Assembly (NCBI RefSeq): GCF_000412695.1
Contig: NC_021499.1
Span: 4,836,001 to 4,900,000 of the forward strand
Source of the DNA: Pseudomonas resinovorans NBRC 106553
Lineage (GTDB): Bacteria > Pseudomonadota > Gammaproteobacteria > Pseudomonadales > Pseudomonadaceae
Length of the DNA stretch: 64,000 nt
Reading direction: 5' to 3'
Shown here piece after piece: positions 1 through 12,892 of the stretch. Numbering within the stretch: the first letter of the stretch is position 1; each line of letters starts with the position of its first letter. The notes below the pieces were generated by a model. It ran no database searches, was not told the DNA's origin, and worked only from the letters and a program-made list of their open reading frames with translations. Made by a program: the position numbers and the translations under genes.

Positions 1-4145
<4,145 letters not shown>

Positions 4146-4346
4146 GCCGCCAACTATGCTGGCGAGCCGGCGCACGCTCAAGGGCCACGGACCGACGGTC
4201 CACCGGCGGCAGCCCCTTGCCCGCATCGGCAATCCGCTGCCGCCCGGCGTGCCGGCCATTCCCGGCCAGGCCCGGCAACCATGGGCTTGCGGCGACCTGG
4301 CGCGAATCCTGCTCTACCCGGCTGCACCTGATGCAGAGGGAACTCC

Positions 4347-4796
4347 ATGAACAGCATTTCCATCAGCTCGCCCCTGGCCAGCTACCTCGGCCTGGCCGCA
4401 AAGCCCCAGGCCGCCACTACCCAGGGCAAGCCGGAGAACACCGAGTCCGCCCCCCAGGACCCGATCGCCGAGATTCGCCGCTTCGCCAACGCGCTGGTCG
4501 AGCAGGGACGCGGCGGCCTGCTGCGCGCCATGAACGGCGGCGGCGAGGTGGCCAGCGCCAGCCCGGTTGCCGACAGCGGACAAACCTCCGGCAGCGACAC
4601 CATCGAGCTGCCCGACGTGGCGGAGCTGGACCGCGAAGACGCCCTGGCGCTCAAGGACAAGGTGCAGAAGCTGATCGACCTCGGCCTGGACAAGAGCACC
4701 GGCTTCATCGGTTACAACGGCGAGCAGCAGACCGACTCCCTGGCCACCTATCGCGACTGGCTGCAGGCCAGGGGCGGAATCAGCGTCTACGCCTGA
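4347..4796 (+). CDS. Hypothetical protein
   Basis: 149 residues, not recognised as a named family. The start ATG follows an AGAGGGA ribosome-binding site. The N-terminal third is low-complexity (S, A, T, Q, P). The middle has a helical stretch IAEIRRFANALVEQGRGGLLRAM, and the C-terminal half is acidic and helical (DVAELDREDALALKDKVQKLIDLGLD), ending TYRDWLQARGGISVYA. There is no signal peptide or membrane segment. Codon use matches the core genome and it is divergent from lhr, so it is likely a real Pseudomonas-restricted protein, but no function can be assigned. Confidence 0.7.
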   Translation: MNSISISSPLASYLGLAAKPQAATTQGKPENTESAPQDPIAEIRRFANALVEQGRGGLLRAMNGGGEVASASPVADSGQTSGSDTIELPDVAELDREDALALKDKVQKLIDLGLDKSTGFIGYNGEQQTDSLATYRDWLQARGGISVYA

Positions 4797-4936
4797 GAGC
4801 CTGTTCACGATCAGCTGCGCGTCGGCCCTGCTGCGTCAAAAACAGGCTCGGAATGCTCATTTAGCACTCGTAAACTCCGCTTCCTCGCCTGTTTTTTTCT
4901 TGCATGGCTCTAGCTCGCAAGACCGTGAACAGGCTC
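4797..4936. repeat. 140-bp structured repeat, copy 1
   Basis: The ends are inverted repeats GAGCCTGTTCACGATC (4797-4812) and GACCGTGAACAGGCTC (4921-4936). A nested inner stem pairs AAAAACAGGC (4838-4847) with GCCTGTTTTT (4887-4896) around a core containing AATGCTCATTTA, CGTAAACT and GCTTC. The same core is found in the opposite orientation at 43372-43514. It begins directly after the stop codon of the upstream gene. From 4937 to 5163 I see only the leader of the next gene. Confidence 0.75.
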
Positions 4937-5163
4937 TGTGATTTCACCGCTTATCGGCTGCGCCCGTTCAGCCCATGGCTGACCTGCACCCGGCACTACA
5001 CTAAAAAGTGTCCTGCGATTGCGGGACAAGGAAGGAGCCTCGCCTGCTCCACACGACTCGTTCGACGCGGCTCCTTCCCTCGCTACCCCCGCCGTTTCCC
5101 GCCGCCGCATTGCGCTGTCGCCCCGGCCAGTCGAACGCTCCCTTCGACAGGGGAGGAGAGGCA

Positions 5164-6210
5164 ATGGACGAATCCAAGCTGAATGACTTCATGGGCAAGC
5201 TGGTGAGCGACATGGGCGGCGCGGCCATGCTCGCCAACATCATTCTCGGCGACGAACTCGGCCTGTATCGCGCCATGGCCGACAGCCAGCCGGTCAGCCC
5301 GCAAGAGCTGGCCGAACGCACCGGCTGCAATGCGCGCCTGCTGCGCGAATGGCTGAGCGCCCACGCTGCCTCCGGCTACATGGAGCACGACAACGGCCGT
5401 TTCCGCCTGCCCGAAGAACAGGCGCTGGCCCTGGCGGTGGAAGACTCGCCGGTGTACGTGGCGGGCGGCGCCTCGGTGATCGCCGCGCTGTTCCACGACA
5501 AGGACAAGGTGGTGAAGGCCATGCGCGGTGATGGCGGCCTGCCCTGGGGCGATCACCATCCCTGCATGTTCAGCGGCACCGAACGCTTCTTCCGCCCCGG
5601 CTACCGCGCGCACCTGGTGGACGAGTGGCTGCCGGCGCTGTCCGGTGTGGTGGACAAGCTCAAGGCCGGCGCCAAGGTCGCCGACGTCGGTTGCGGCCAC
5701 GGCGCGTCCACGGTGATCCTCGCCCAGGCCTTTCCGGCCTCGCGCTTCATCGGCTACGACTACCACGCACCGTCCATCGAAACCGCCACCCAGCGCGCCC
5801 GCGAAGGCGGCGTGGCGGATCGCGCCAGCTTCGCCCAGGCCAGCGCCAAGGACTACCCCGGCGCGGACTTCGACCTGATCTGCTACTTCGACTGCCTGCA
5901 CGACATGGGCGACCCGGTGGGTGCCGCCCGCCACGCCTACCAGAGCTTGAAGGCGGACGGCAGCGTGCTGCTGGTGGAACCCTTCGCCAACGACCACCTG
6001 GACGACAACATGACCCCGGTGGGCCGTCTGTTCTACTCGGCCTCGACCTTCATCTGCACCCCCAACTCCCTGTCCCAGGAAGTGGGCCTGGGCCTCGGCG
6101 CCCAGGCCGGCGAGGCGCGCCTGCGCAAGGTGTTCGAGGAAGCCGGCTTCACCCAGTTCCGCCGCGCCACGGAAACCCCCTTCAACCTGATCCTGGAAGC
6201 GCGCAAGTGA
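5164..6210 (+). CDS. SAM-dependent methyltransferase with winged-helix N-terminus
   Basis: 348 residues. The ATG at 5164 follows a strong GGGGAGGAGAG site. The N-terminal about 100 residues look like the winged-helix dimerisation domain of O-methyltransferase/Rv2258c-like proteins (PQELAERTGCNARLLREWL). The Rossmann domain follows, with motif I VADVGCGHGAST at 172-183, an acidic FIGYDYHAPSIE and FDLICYFDCLHDMGDP. The substrate cannot be read from sequence. It appears monocistronic, with a GC-rich hairpin after the stop. Confident on fold, not on substrate. Confidence 0.88.
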   Translation: MDESKLNDFMGKLVSDMGGAAMLANIILGDELGLYRAMADSQPVSPQELAERTGCNARLLREWLSAHAASGYMEHDNGRFRLPEEQALALAVEDSPVYVAGGASVIAALFHDKDKVVKAMRGDGGLPWGDHHPCMFSGTERFFRPGYRAHLVDEWLPALSGVVDKLKAGAKVADVGCGHGASTVILAQAFPASRFIGYDYHAPSIETATQRAREGGVADRASFAQASAKDYPGADFDLICYFDCLHDMGDPVGAARHAYQSLKADGSVLLVEPFANDHLDDNMTPVGRLFYSASTFICTPNSLSQEVGLGLGAQAGEARLRKVFEEAGFTQFRRATETPFNLILEARK

Positions 6211-6216
6211 CGCGCG

Positions 6217-6244
6217 GGTTGGACGGCCGGACGGCTGTCCAACC
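6217..6244 (+). terminator. Hairpin after methyltransferase gene
   Basis: GGTTGGAC pairs with GTCCAACC around a GC-rich centre, starting 7 bases after the stop codon. There is no T-run, so terminator function is uncertain. The remaining bases to 6464 form the leader of the next gene. Confidence 0.45.
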
Positions 6245-6464
6245 CTCCGGTGAGCTGAACCTCCCCCAAAAAGTCCTTGTCAGACAGGCATTAATCTCGC
6301 TATTACGCTGGAGCATGACCACAAGCGTCTCCCGCAACACGATCTGTAACCTCACCGTGAGCAGATAACGAGCACTACCGCCCGACCGCGCCATGGACAA
6401 CGGCGCTCCGCATTCCGCCCCTGGGCCTTCCCGGCTCCGAGGCATCGTTGCAAGGAATACTCGA

Positions 6465-7862
6465 ATGCCCAGAAGAAAGGTCATCAATGCCCAGGTCAGC
6501 CCCAAGGGCAGCCTGGAAACCCTCTCCCAAGTCGAAGTGCATCTGCTCAGCGAAGCCGGCTCCGGCAGCATGTACCAGCTGTTCCGCCAGTGCGCCCTGG
6601 CCATCCTCAATACCGGCGCCCATAGCGACAACGCCAAGACCATCCTCGACGCCTACAAGGACTTCGAAGTCCGCATCCACCAGCAGGACCGTGGCGTGCG
6701 CCTGGAGCTGATCAACGCCCCGGCCGACGCCTTCGTCGATGGCGAGATGATCGCCAGCACCCGCGAGATGCTGTTCAGCGCCCTGCGCGACATCGTCTAC
6801 ACCGAGAACGAGCTGGGCAGCCGGCGCATCGATCTCGACTCTTCCGAAGGCCTCACCGACTACGTCTTCCACCTGCTGCGCAACGCACGCGCCCTGCGTG
6901 CCGGCGTGGAGCCGAAGATCGTGGTGTGCTGGGGCGGCCACTCCATCAGCGACGAGGAATACAAGTACACCAAGAAGGTCGGCCACGAGCTCGGCCTGCG
7001 CCACCTGGACATCTGCACCGGCTGCGGGCCGGGCGTGATGAAGGGCCCGATGAAGGGCGCCACCATCGGCCACGCCAAGCAGCGCACCCACGGTGGCCGC
7101 TACCTGGGCCTGACCGAGCCCGGCATCATCGCCGCCGAGGCGCCCAACCCCATCGTCAACGAACTGGTGATACTGCCCGACATCGAGAAGCGCCTGGAGG
7201 CCTTCGTCCGCGTCGGCCACGGCATCATCATCTTCCCGGGCGGCGCCGGCACGGCGGAAGAGTTCCTCTACCTGCTGGGCATCCTGATGCACCCGGACAA
7301 CCAGGACGTGCCCTTCCCCCTGGTGCTCACCGGACCGAAGAGCGCCTCCGCCTACCTGCAGCAGCTCAACGACTTCGTCGGCGCCACCCTGGGCGCGGCA
7401 GCGCAGGAACGCTACACCATCATCATCGACGACCCGGAAGCGGTGGCCATCGAGATGGCCCAGGGCCTGAAGCAGGTCAAGCAGTTCCGCCGCGAGCGCA
7501 ACGACGCCTTCCACTTCAACTGGCTGCTGAAGATCGACGAGCGCTTCCAGCATCCCTTCGAACCCACCCACGCCAACATGGCCAACCTCGACCTCAGCCA
7601 CAAGCTGCCGCCCCACGAGCTCGCCGCCAACCTGCGCCGGGCCTTCTCCGGCATAGTCGCCGGCAACGTCAAGGACAAGGGCATCCGCCTGATCGAGGAA
7701 CACGGCCCCTACGAGATCCACGGCGACGCCGCAGTGATGCAGCCCCTGGACAAGCTGCTCAAGGCCTTCGTCCAGCAGCACCGCATGAAACTCCCGGGTG
7801 GCGCGGCCTACGTGCCCTGCTACCGGGTGGTGCAGACCCACGCCGAGGAACTGGCTAGCTGA
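6465..7862 (+). CDS. ppnN: Nucleotide 5'-monophosphate nucleosidase (LOG/YgdH family)
   Basis: 465 residues starting MPRRKVINAQVSP. PpnN cleaves the N-glycosidic bond of purine and pyrimidine 5'-monophosphates and in E. coli is regulated by (p)ppGpp. The LOG-type motif PGGAGTAEE is at 258-266, preceded by CTGCGPGVMKGPMKGA. The N- and C-terminal extensions typical of the long YgdH form are present. I chose ATG 6465 over an in-frame ATG at 6393 because AAGGAA lies about 8 bases upstream and the family begins MPRRKVIN. Monocistronic. Confidence 0.93.
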   Translation: MPRRKVINAQVSPKGSLETLSQVEVHLLSEAGSGSMYQLFRQCALAILNTGAHSDNAKTILDAYKDFEVRIHQQDRGVRLELINAPADAFVDGEMIASTREMLFSALRDIVYTENELGSRRIDLDSSEGLTDYVFHLLRNARALRAGVEPKIVVCWGGHSISDEEYKYTKKVGHELGLRHLDICTGCGPGVMKGPMKGATIGHAKQRTHGGRYLGLTEPGIIAAEAPNPIVNELVILPDIEKRLEAFVRVGHGIIIFPGGAGTAEEFLYLLGILMHPDNQDVPFPLVLTGPKSASAYLQQLNDFVGATLGAAAQERYTIIIDDPEAVAIEMAQGLKQVKQFRRERNDAFHFNWLLKIDERFQHPFEPTHANMANLDLSHKLPPHELAANLRRAFSGIVAGNVKDKGIRLIEEHGPYEIHGDAAVMQPLDKLLKAFVQQHRMKLPGGAAYVPCYRVVQTHAEELAS

Positions 7863-7888
7863 GCGGGTACACCCGCTCGTTCGCAACC

Positions 7889-7983
7889 TGTAGGAGCGAT
7901 TTCAATCGCGAAGCAGGCCGCCGTCCTGCCTGACCAGGGGGGAGCGCGATGCGCTCCTTTCGCGAATGAATTCGCTCCTACAG
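7889..7983. repeat. Paired REP element (REPIN-like)
   Basis: TGTAGGAGCGATTTCAATCG on the left and its inverted relative ending ATTCGCTCCTACA on the right flank an inner GGAGCGcgatGCGCTCC hairpin. It sits between convergent genes. The right arm extends over the stop codon of the downstream gene on the minus strand. Confidence 0.8.
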
Positions 7984-8961
7984 ACCCGGCTTCAGCACGA
8001 TCTTCCCGGAGGTCTGGCGCGACTCCAGCAGCCGGTGTGCTTCGGCCGCCTGCGACAACGGCAGCACCTGGCCGATCTGCAGCTGCAGGCGACCGCCCAG
8101 CACCAGGCCGATCAGCTCGCCCAGCGTCTCGCCGAGAATGTCCGGGCGCTCGAAGTACTGGGTGATGGTGAAGCCCTGGATGCTGCGGTTGGAGAACACC
8201 AGGTCGCCGCTGTCCAGCTGGCTCAGGTGGCTGCCGGCACCGCCGAATACCACCATGCGGCCGAAGTCTGCGAGGCTCTTCAGCGCGGCCGGCAACACGT
8301 CGCCGCCGACCATCTCCATCACCACGTCGACGCCCTTGCCATCAGTCAGCAAGCGCACCCCTTCTTCCCACCCCGGCACGGTGTAGTCCACCGCGGCGTC
8401 GGCGCCCAGGTCCAGGGCCAACTGGCGTTTTTCCGGGGTACTGGCGGCGGCGATCACCTTCCCCGCACCCAGGGCTTTCGCCAGCTGCACGATCAGCGAA
8501 CCGACCCCACCGGCCGCGCCTTCCACCAGGATGCTCTCGCCGGGCTGCAGGCGCGCGGCATCCTTCAGGCTGCGCAGGGCGGTGATGCCCTGGACGAACA
8601 GCGCGGTCATCTGCTCGGCCGACAGGCCCGGCGGCAGCGGCACCAGCCCGGCGGCCGGGGCCACCGCGTACTCGGCGTATCCACCACCGCCAGAGGCGGC
8701 GAACACCCGCGCCCCCACCTCGGGGCTGCTCACGCCTTCCCCCAGGGCCTCCACCACACCGGCGATCTCGTAGCCGAGGGTGAAGGGCAACGGGCTTTCC
8801 TGTGGATAGTTGTCACCACGGCGGCGCATCACATCGGCGTAGTTCACCCCCACCGCCTCGACCCGCAACAGCACCTCGCCCGGTCCCGGTTGTGGGGTGG
8901 GCACGTCTTCGTAGACCAGTTGCTCCGGCCCGCCGGTCTGGTGGAATCGCACAGCTTTCAT
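7978..8961 (-). CDS. Zinc-independent quinone oxidoreductase (MDR family)
   Basis: 327 residues beginning MKAVRFHQTGGPEQLVYEDVP, typical of NADPH:quinone reductase (QOR-like) members of the medium-chain dehydrogenase/reductase family. It has a GroES-like N-terminal domain (PGPGEVLLRVEAVGVNYADVMRRRG) and a nucleotide-binding motif EGAAGGVGSLIVQLAK. No catalytic or structural zinc cysteines are visible. ATG 8961 was preferred to an upstream in-frame start because the family begins there. The stop codon lies inside a REP arm. An aldo/keto reductase lies 13 bases upstream on the same strand, suggesting co-transcription. The physiological quinone is unknown. Confidence 0.9.
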   Translation of the reverse strand: MKAVRFHQTGGPEQLVYEDVPTPQPGPGEVLLRVEAVGVNYADVMRRRGDNYPQESPLPFTLGYEIAGVVEALGEGVSSPEVGARVFAASGGGGYAEYAVAPAAGLVPLPPGLSAEQMTALFVQGITALRSLKDAARLQPGESILVEGAAGGVGSLIVQLAKALGAGKVIAAASTPEKRQLALDLGADAAVDYTVPGWEEGVRLLTDGKGVDVVMEMVGGDVLPAALKSLADFGRMVVFGGAGSHLSQLDSGDLVFSNRSIQGFTITQYFERPDILGETLGELIGLVLGGRLQLQIGQVLPLSQAAEAHRLLESRQTSGKIVLKPGL

Positions 8962-8974
8962 GACTGACTCCCCC

Positions 8975-10027
8975 TCAGATGACCGGAACGATGGGCAGGC
9001 GGATATCGCGACCACCGGACAACGCCGGCAGCATCTCGGCGGCCTGCAGATGGGGCACGCCCAGCTCCACGGCGCTGGCGGCGCTCAGGCGGGCGAACTG
9101 CTCGTCGCTGAGCCGCACCTCGAGGGCGCCGAGAGTCGCGTCGAACTGTTCACGGGTGCGCGAGCCGAGGATCGGGATCAGCGCGGTGGAAGCAGCACGC
9201 GCCTTGTGCAGCAGCCAGGCGATGGCCACCTGGGTGGGCGTGGCGTCCAGCTCGGCGGCCACGGCGAACAGCGCATCGAGGATCGCGGTTTCCCGGGCGC
9301 TCTTCTCGGCATGCACCAGCATGCCCAGCTTGGTGGCGCGGGAATCGTCGTTGCCGGCGCGGTACTTGCCGGTGAGGAAGCCCCCACCCAGCGGCGACCA
9401 CTGGGTGACAGCCAGGCCGAGGGCCTCGGCCATGGGCAGCAGCTCGCGGTCGGCGGTGCGCTCGGCCAGGCTGTACTCCACCTGGATGCCCACCAGGGGC
9501 GCCCAGCCGCGCAGCTCGGCCAGGAGGTCGGCGCGGGCGATGCGCCAGGCCGGGAAGTTGGACAGGCCGGCGTAATGGATCTTGCCGGCGCTGACCAGGT
9601 CGTCGAAGCCGCGCAGGATCTCCTCCATCGGCGTCATGCCGTCGCTGATGTGGGCCCAGAGCAGGTCGATGTGGTCGGTCTTCAGCCGCTTGAGGCTCTC
9701 TTCCACGGCGCGGACCAGGTTCTTGCGGTTGTTGCCAGTGCGGGCGATGCCGTCGGCCGGGGTGGTGCCGAAGCTGTACTTCGTGGCGATGACGAAATCG
9801 TCGCGCTGGCTGGCGATGAACTCGCCCAACAGCACTTCGGCCTGGCCGGCCTGGTAGCCATTGGCGGTGTCGAAGAAATTGCCGCCGGCCTCCACATAGC
9901 CGTCGAAGATCTTCCGCGCTTCATCCCGCTCGGCGCCGTGCCCCCAACCTGTGCCGAAGTTACCGGTGCCCAGGGCAAGTTCGGAAACGCGAAGGCCGGT
10001 ACGGCGGCCGAAAGTCGTGTAGCGCAT
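8975..10027 (-). CDS. Aldo/keto reductase
   Basis: 350 residues. NADPH-dependent aldo/keto reductase of the TIM-barrel family. The catalytic tetrad is visible as D53, Y58 (FFDTANGY), K83 (IATKYSF) and H126 (LLWAHISD). The cofactor region is LIPILGSRTREQFDATLGA. The start is supported by AGGAG upstream. It is the first gene of a likely two-gene unit with the quinone oxidoreductase and is divergent from an MFS gene. The carbonyl substrate cannot be told from sequence. Confidence 0.92.
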   Translation of the reverse strand: MRYTTFGRRTGLRVSELALGTGNFGTGWGHGAERDEARKIFDGYVEAGGNFFDTANGYQAGQAEVLLGEFIASQRDDFVIATKYSFGTTPADGIARTGNNRKNLVRAVEESLKRLKTDHIDLLWAHISDGMTPMEEILRGFDDLVSAGKIHYAGLSNFPAWRIARADLLAELRGWAPLVGIQVEYSLAERTADRELLPMAEALGLAVTQWSPLGGGFLTGKYRAGNDDSRATKLGMLVHAEKSARETAILDALFAVAAELDATPTQVAIAWLLHKARAASTALIPILGSRTREQFDATLGALEVRLSDEQFARLSAASAVELGVPHLQAAEMLPALSGGRDIRLPIVPVI

Positions 10028-10109
10028 GGAGTTCTCCTGCTGGGGATTGCTTTAGATGTCGACCATAATATTAAAAAATTCCAACTAGGCAACTCACGTT
10101 AGTCGATCA

Positions 10110-10157
10110 GTCGGATAGCCGACGGCTATTGGTCGAAAAACATCCAATCGGCTATCC
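10110..10157. promoter_or_regulatory. Dyad in divergent promoter region
   Basis: Between the divergent reductase and MFS genes, GGATAGCCGACGGCTATTGG is followed about 15 bases later by CCAATCGGCTATCC, an imperfect inverted repeat. It could be an operator, but no regulator gene is adjacent. Confidence 0.35.
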
Positions 10158-10220
10158 CGGTCGCGGTATGGCGGCTACCGGGCTAGGCTCTCCGGGACGC
10201 TCGACAGGGGGAAAAGCGCC

Positions 10221-11492
10221 ATGCGATCCAGCCTCACCACCGGTGTGACACGCCGGGAAATCTGGGCCTGGGCGATGTTCGACTTCGCCAATTCCGGCTA
10301 CACCACGGTGATCATCACCGCCGTCTTCAACGCCTACTTCGTCGCAGTGGTGGCCGAGGGGAAACCCTGGGGCACCCTGGCCTGGACCAGCACCCTCGCC
10401 GTTTCCTACGCCCTGGTGATACTCACCGCGCCGCTGATCGGCGCCCACGCCGACGCCACCGCCAGCAAGAAACGCCTGCTGCTGTTCAGCACCCTGGGCT
10501 GCGTGATCTTCACCGCCGCCCTGGCCCTGGCCGGGCCGGGCAGCCTGGCGCTGGCGGTGCTGTTCGTGGTGCTGTCGAACTTCTGCTTCGGCACCGGCGA
10601 GAACCTGATCGCCGCCTTCCTCCCGGAGCTCGCCCGTGACGACGCCATGGGACGGGTCTCCGGCTGGGGCTGGGGCCTGGGCTACATCGGTGGGCTGGTC
10701 AGCCTGGGAGCCTGCCTGGCCTACGTCAGCTGGGCCCAGGGCCAGGGGCAGACGGCGGCGCAGTTCGTGCCGGTGTGCGTGGTCATAACCGCGCTGCTCT
10801 TCGCCCTGGCCAGCACGCCGACCTTCCTCTTCCTCAAGGAACGCAGCAAACCGCAACCGGCCGCGGCTGGCGGGGCCTGGCAACGCTTCAGACAGACCTT
10901 GCGCGAGGCCGGGCGCTACCGCGACCTGCTGCGCTTTCTAGCCTGCACCGTCTGCTACCAGGCGGGCATCTCGGCGGTGATCAGCCTGGCCGCCATCTAT
11001 GCAGCCCAGGTGATGGGCTTCACCACCCAGGACACCCTGCTGCTGATCTTCGTGGTCAATATCACCGCCTCCATCGGCGCCGTGCTGTTCGGCTGGCTGC
11101 AGGACCGCATCGGCCACCGCGCCACCCTGGCGCTGACCTTGATGGGCTGGCTGGCCATGGTGGCGCTGATGTGGTTCGCCAGCGGCCCGGAGCTGTTCTG
11201 GGTAGCGGCGAACATCGCCGGCCTGTGCATGGGCGCCAGCCAGTCGGCCGGGCGCGCCATCGTCGGCCTGCTCGCCCCGCCCACGCGGCTGGCGGAGTTC
11301 TTCGGCCTCTGGGGCCAGGCGGTGAAGCTCTCCGCCATCCTCGGCCCCATGACCTACGGCCTGGCCAGCTGGCTGTCCGGCGGCGACCACCGGCTGGCCA
11401 TGCTGATCACCGGCAGCTACTTCGTCGCCGGCCTGCTGCTGCTCGCCAGCGTGCGCCTGGAGCGGGGACGGCGGACCGCGCTGGCCGGCTGA
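10221..11492 (+). CDS. MFS transporter, UMF1/Atg22-like
   Basis: 423 residues with about 12 hydrophobic segments. The N-terminus (MFDFANSGYTTVIITAVFNAYFV) is the signature of the UMF1 branch of the major facilitator superfamily, related to fungal Atg22 vacuolar effluxers. The conserved QDRIGHRATL loop and SAGRAIVGLLAPPTRLAEFFGLWG are present. The substrate is unknown. ATG 10221 lies 8 bases after an AGGGGGAAAAG stretch. Confidence 0.9.
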   Translation: MRSSLTTGVTRREIWAWAMFDFANSGYTTVIITAVFNAYFVAVVAEGKPWGTLAWTSTLAVSYALVILTAPLIGAHADATASKKRLLLFSTLGCVIFTAALALAGPGSLALAVLFVVLSNFCFGTGENLIAAFLPELARDDAMGRVSGWGWGLGYIGGLVSLGACLAYVSWAQGQGQTAAQFVPVCVVITALLFALASTPTFLFLKERSKPQPAAAGGAWQRFRQTLREAGRYRDLLRFLACTVCYQAGISAVISLAAIYAAQVMGFTTQDTLLLIFVVNITASIGAVLFGWLQDRIGHRATLALTLMGWLAMVALMWFASGPELFWVAANIAGLCMGASQSAGRAIVGLLAPPTRLAEFFGLWGQAVKLSAILGPMTYGLASWLSGGDHRLAMLITGSYFVAGLLLLASVRLERGRRTALAG

Positions 11493-11606
11493 GGGGCACG
11501 CCCCGATCGTAGCGCTGGTGCGCTCCTGTAGGGTGCGCCGTGCGCACCGCCGCGAGCGACCCAGGTGCGGGCTAGACTGCTTCCATTCCTACCGAAAGGA
11601 AGCCCC

Positions 11607-12863
11607 ATGCCCGACACCACGGAAGTCCTGATCGATTTCGCCATCGCCCTGGCCGCCGGCCTCTTGATCGGCGCCGAACGCGGTTGGCGCGAACGCAACA
11701 CCGAAGCGTTGCGGATGGTGGCGGGCATTCGCTCCTTCGGCCTCACCGGGCTGCTCGGCGGGTTCGCCACCTTCCTCGGAGAACGGTTCGGCATGGCCGC
11801 CTGGGTGGTGATCTTCGCCTGCTTCGCGGTGCTGGTGATCGCCTCCTACTTCGGCGAGCTGATCTATATCGGCGACCTCGGCCTGTCCACCGAACTGGCG
11901 CTGCTGCTCACCTTCCTCCTGGGCAGCCTGGCGGTGGCCGGCCACCATGTGCTCGCGGGCGCCGGCGCCGTGGTGGTGGCCCTGTTGCTGAGCCTGAAGG
12001 ACACCCTGAACAGCGCGCTGAAACGGCTCAACGAAGAAGAGCTGCTGGCCGCCCTCAAGCTGCTGTTCATCTCGGTGGTGCTGCTGCCGATCCTGCCCAA
12101 CCGTGGCTTCGGCCCCTGGGAGGTGTTCAACCCCTACGCCACCTGGTGGATGGTGGTGCTGATCGCCGCCCTGGGTTTCGCCGCCTACTTCGCCATCCGC
12201 CTGGTGGGCACCCAGCGCGGCCTGCTGCTCACCGCCCTGCTGGGCGGCACGGTGTCGTCCACGGCCATGACCATCACCCTCTCCCACCTGCAGGAGCACC
12301 GCGCCCTGCGCCCGCTGCTGGCGGCGGGCCTGCTGGCCACTTCGGCGCTGATGTTTCCCCGCGTGCTGCTGGAAGTCGGCCTGGTGAACCCCGACCTGCT
12401 GCCGCGCCTGGGGGTGCCCCTGGGTATCGCCGCGCTGGTCTACGCCGCCGGTGCGTTTTTCTACTGGCGTGTCGCGGCCAACGCCGAATCGCCCAATGCC
12501 GAGCCGCCGCTGAAGAACCCCTTCGAACTCGGCCCGGCCCTGCGTTTCGCCGCGCTGCTGGCGCTGATCCTGCTGCTGGTGGAGGCGGCGCGGCGCTACC
12601 TGGGGGATGTCGGCGTCTACCTGGTGTCGCTGCTGTCGGGGCTGACCGACGTGGACGCCATCACCCTCTCCCTCGCCCGTGGCGCCAACGGCGAACTGGG
12701 TGCGGAGGTGGCCGTGCGCGGCATCTTCCTCGCGGTGCTCAGCAATAGCCTGGTGAAGGCCGGGTTGATCGTGGTGATCGGCGGCAAGGGCCTGGCGCTG
12801 CGCACCCTGCCCTTCATCGCCGGCGGCCTGGTGGCCGGTAGCGTGGCGCTGCTGATGATCTGA
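11607..12863 (+). CDS. MgtC/SapB N-terminal and DUF4010 membrane protein
   Basis: 418 residues, strongly hydrophobic. The N-terminal about 140 residues match the MgtC/SapB pattern (FAIALAAGLLIGAERGWRER, RSFGLTGLLGGFATFLGE). The rest fits the DUF4010 membrane domain (GLTDVDAITLSLAR, NSLVKAGLIVVIGGKGL). The start ATG 11607 follows AAAGGA; an in-frame upstream start adds a non-conserved tail. Function is not established for this architecture; MgtC relatives affect magnesium stress and F-ATPase in other bacteria. Confidence 0.88.
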   Translation: MPDTTEVLIDFAIALAAGLLIGAERGWRERNTEALRMVAGIRSFGLTGLLGGFATFLGERFGMAAWVVIFACFAVLVIASYFGELIYIGDLGLSTELALLLTFLLGSLAVAGHHVLAGAGAVVVALLLSLKDTLNSALKRLNEEELLAALKLLFISVVLLPILPNRGFGPWEVFNPYATWWMVVLIAALGFAAYFAIRLVGTQRGLLLTALLGGTVSSTAMTITLSHLQEHRALRPLLAAGLLATSALMFPRVLLEVGLVNPDLLPRLGVPLGIAALVYAAGAFFYWRVAANAESPNAEPPLKNPFELGPALRFAALLALILLLVEAARRYLGDVGVYLVSLLSGLTDVDAITLSLARGANGELGAEVAVRGIFLAVLSNSLVKAGLIVVIGGKGLALRTLPFIAGGLVAGSVALLMI

Positions 12864-12892
12864 ACCCACTCCTTCGCCAAGCCGGCGGCGGC

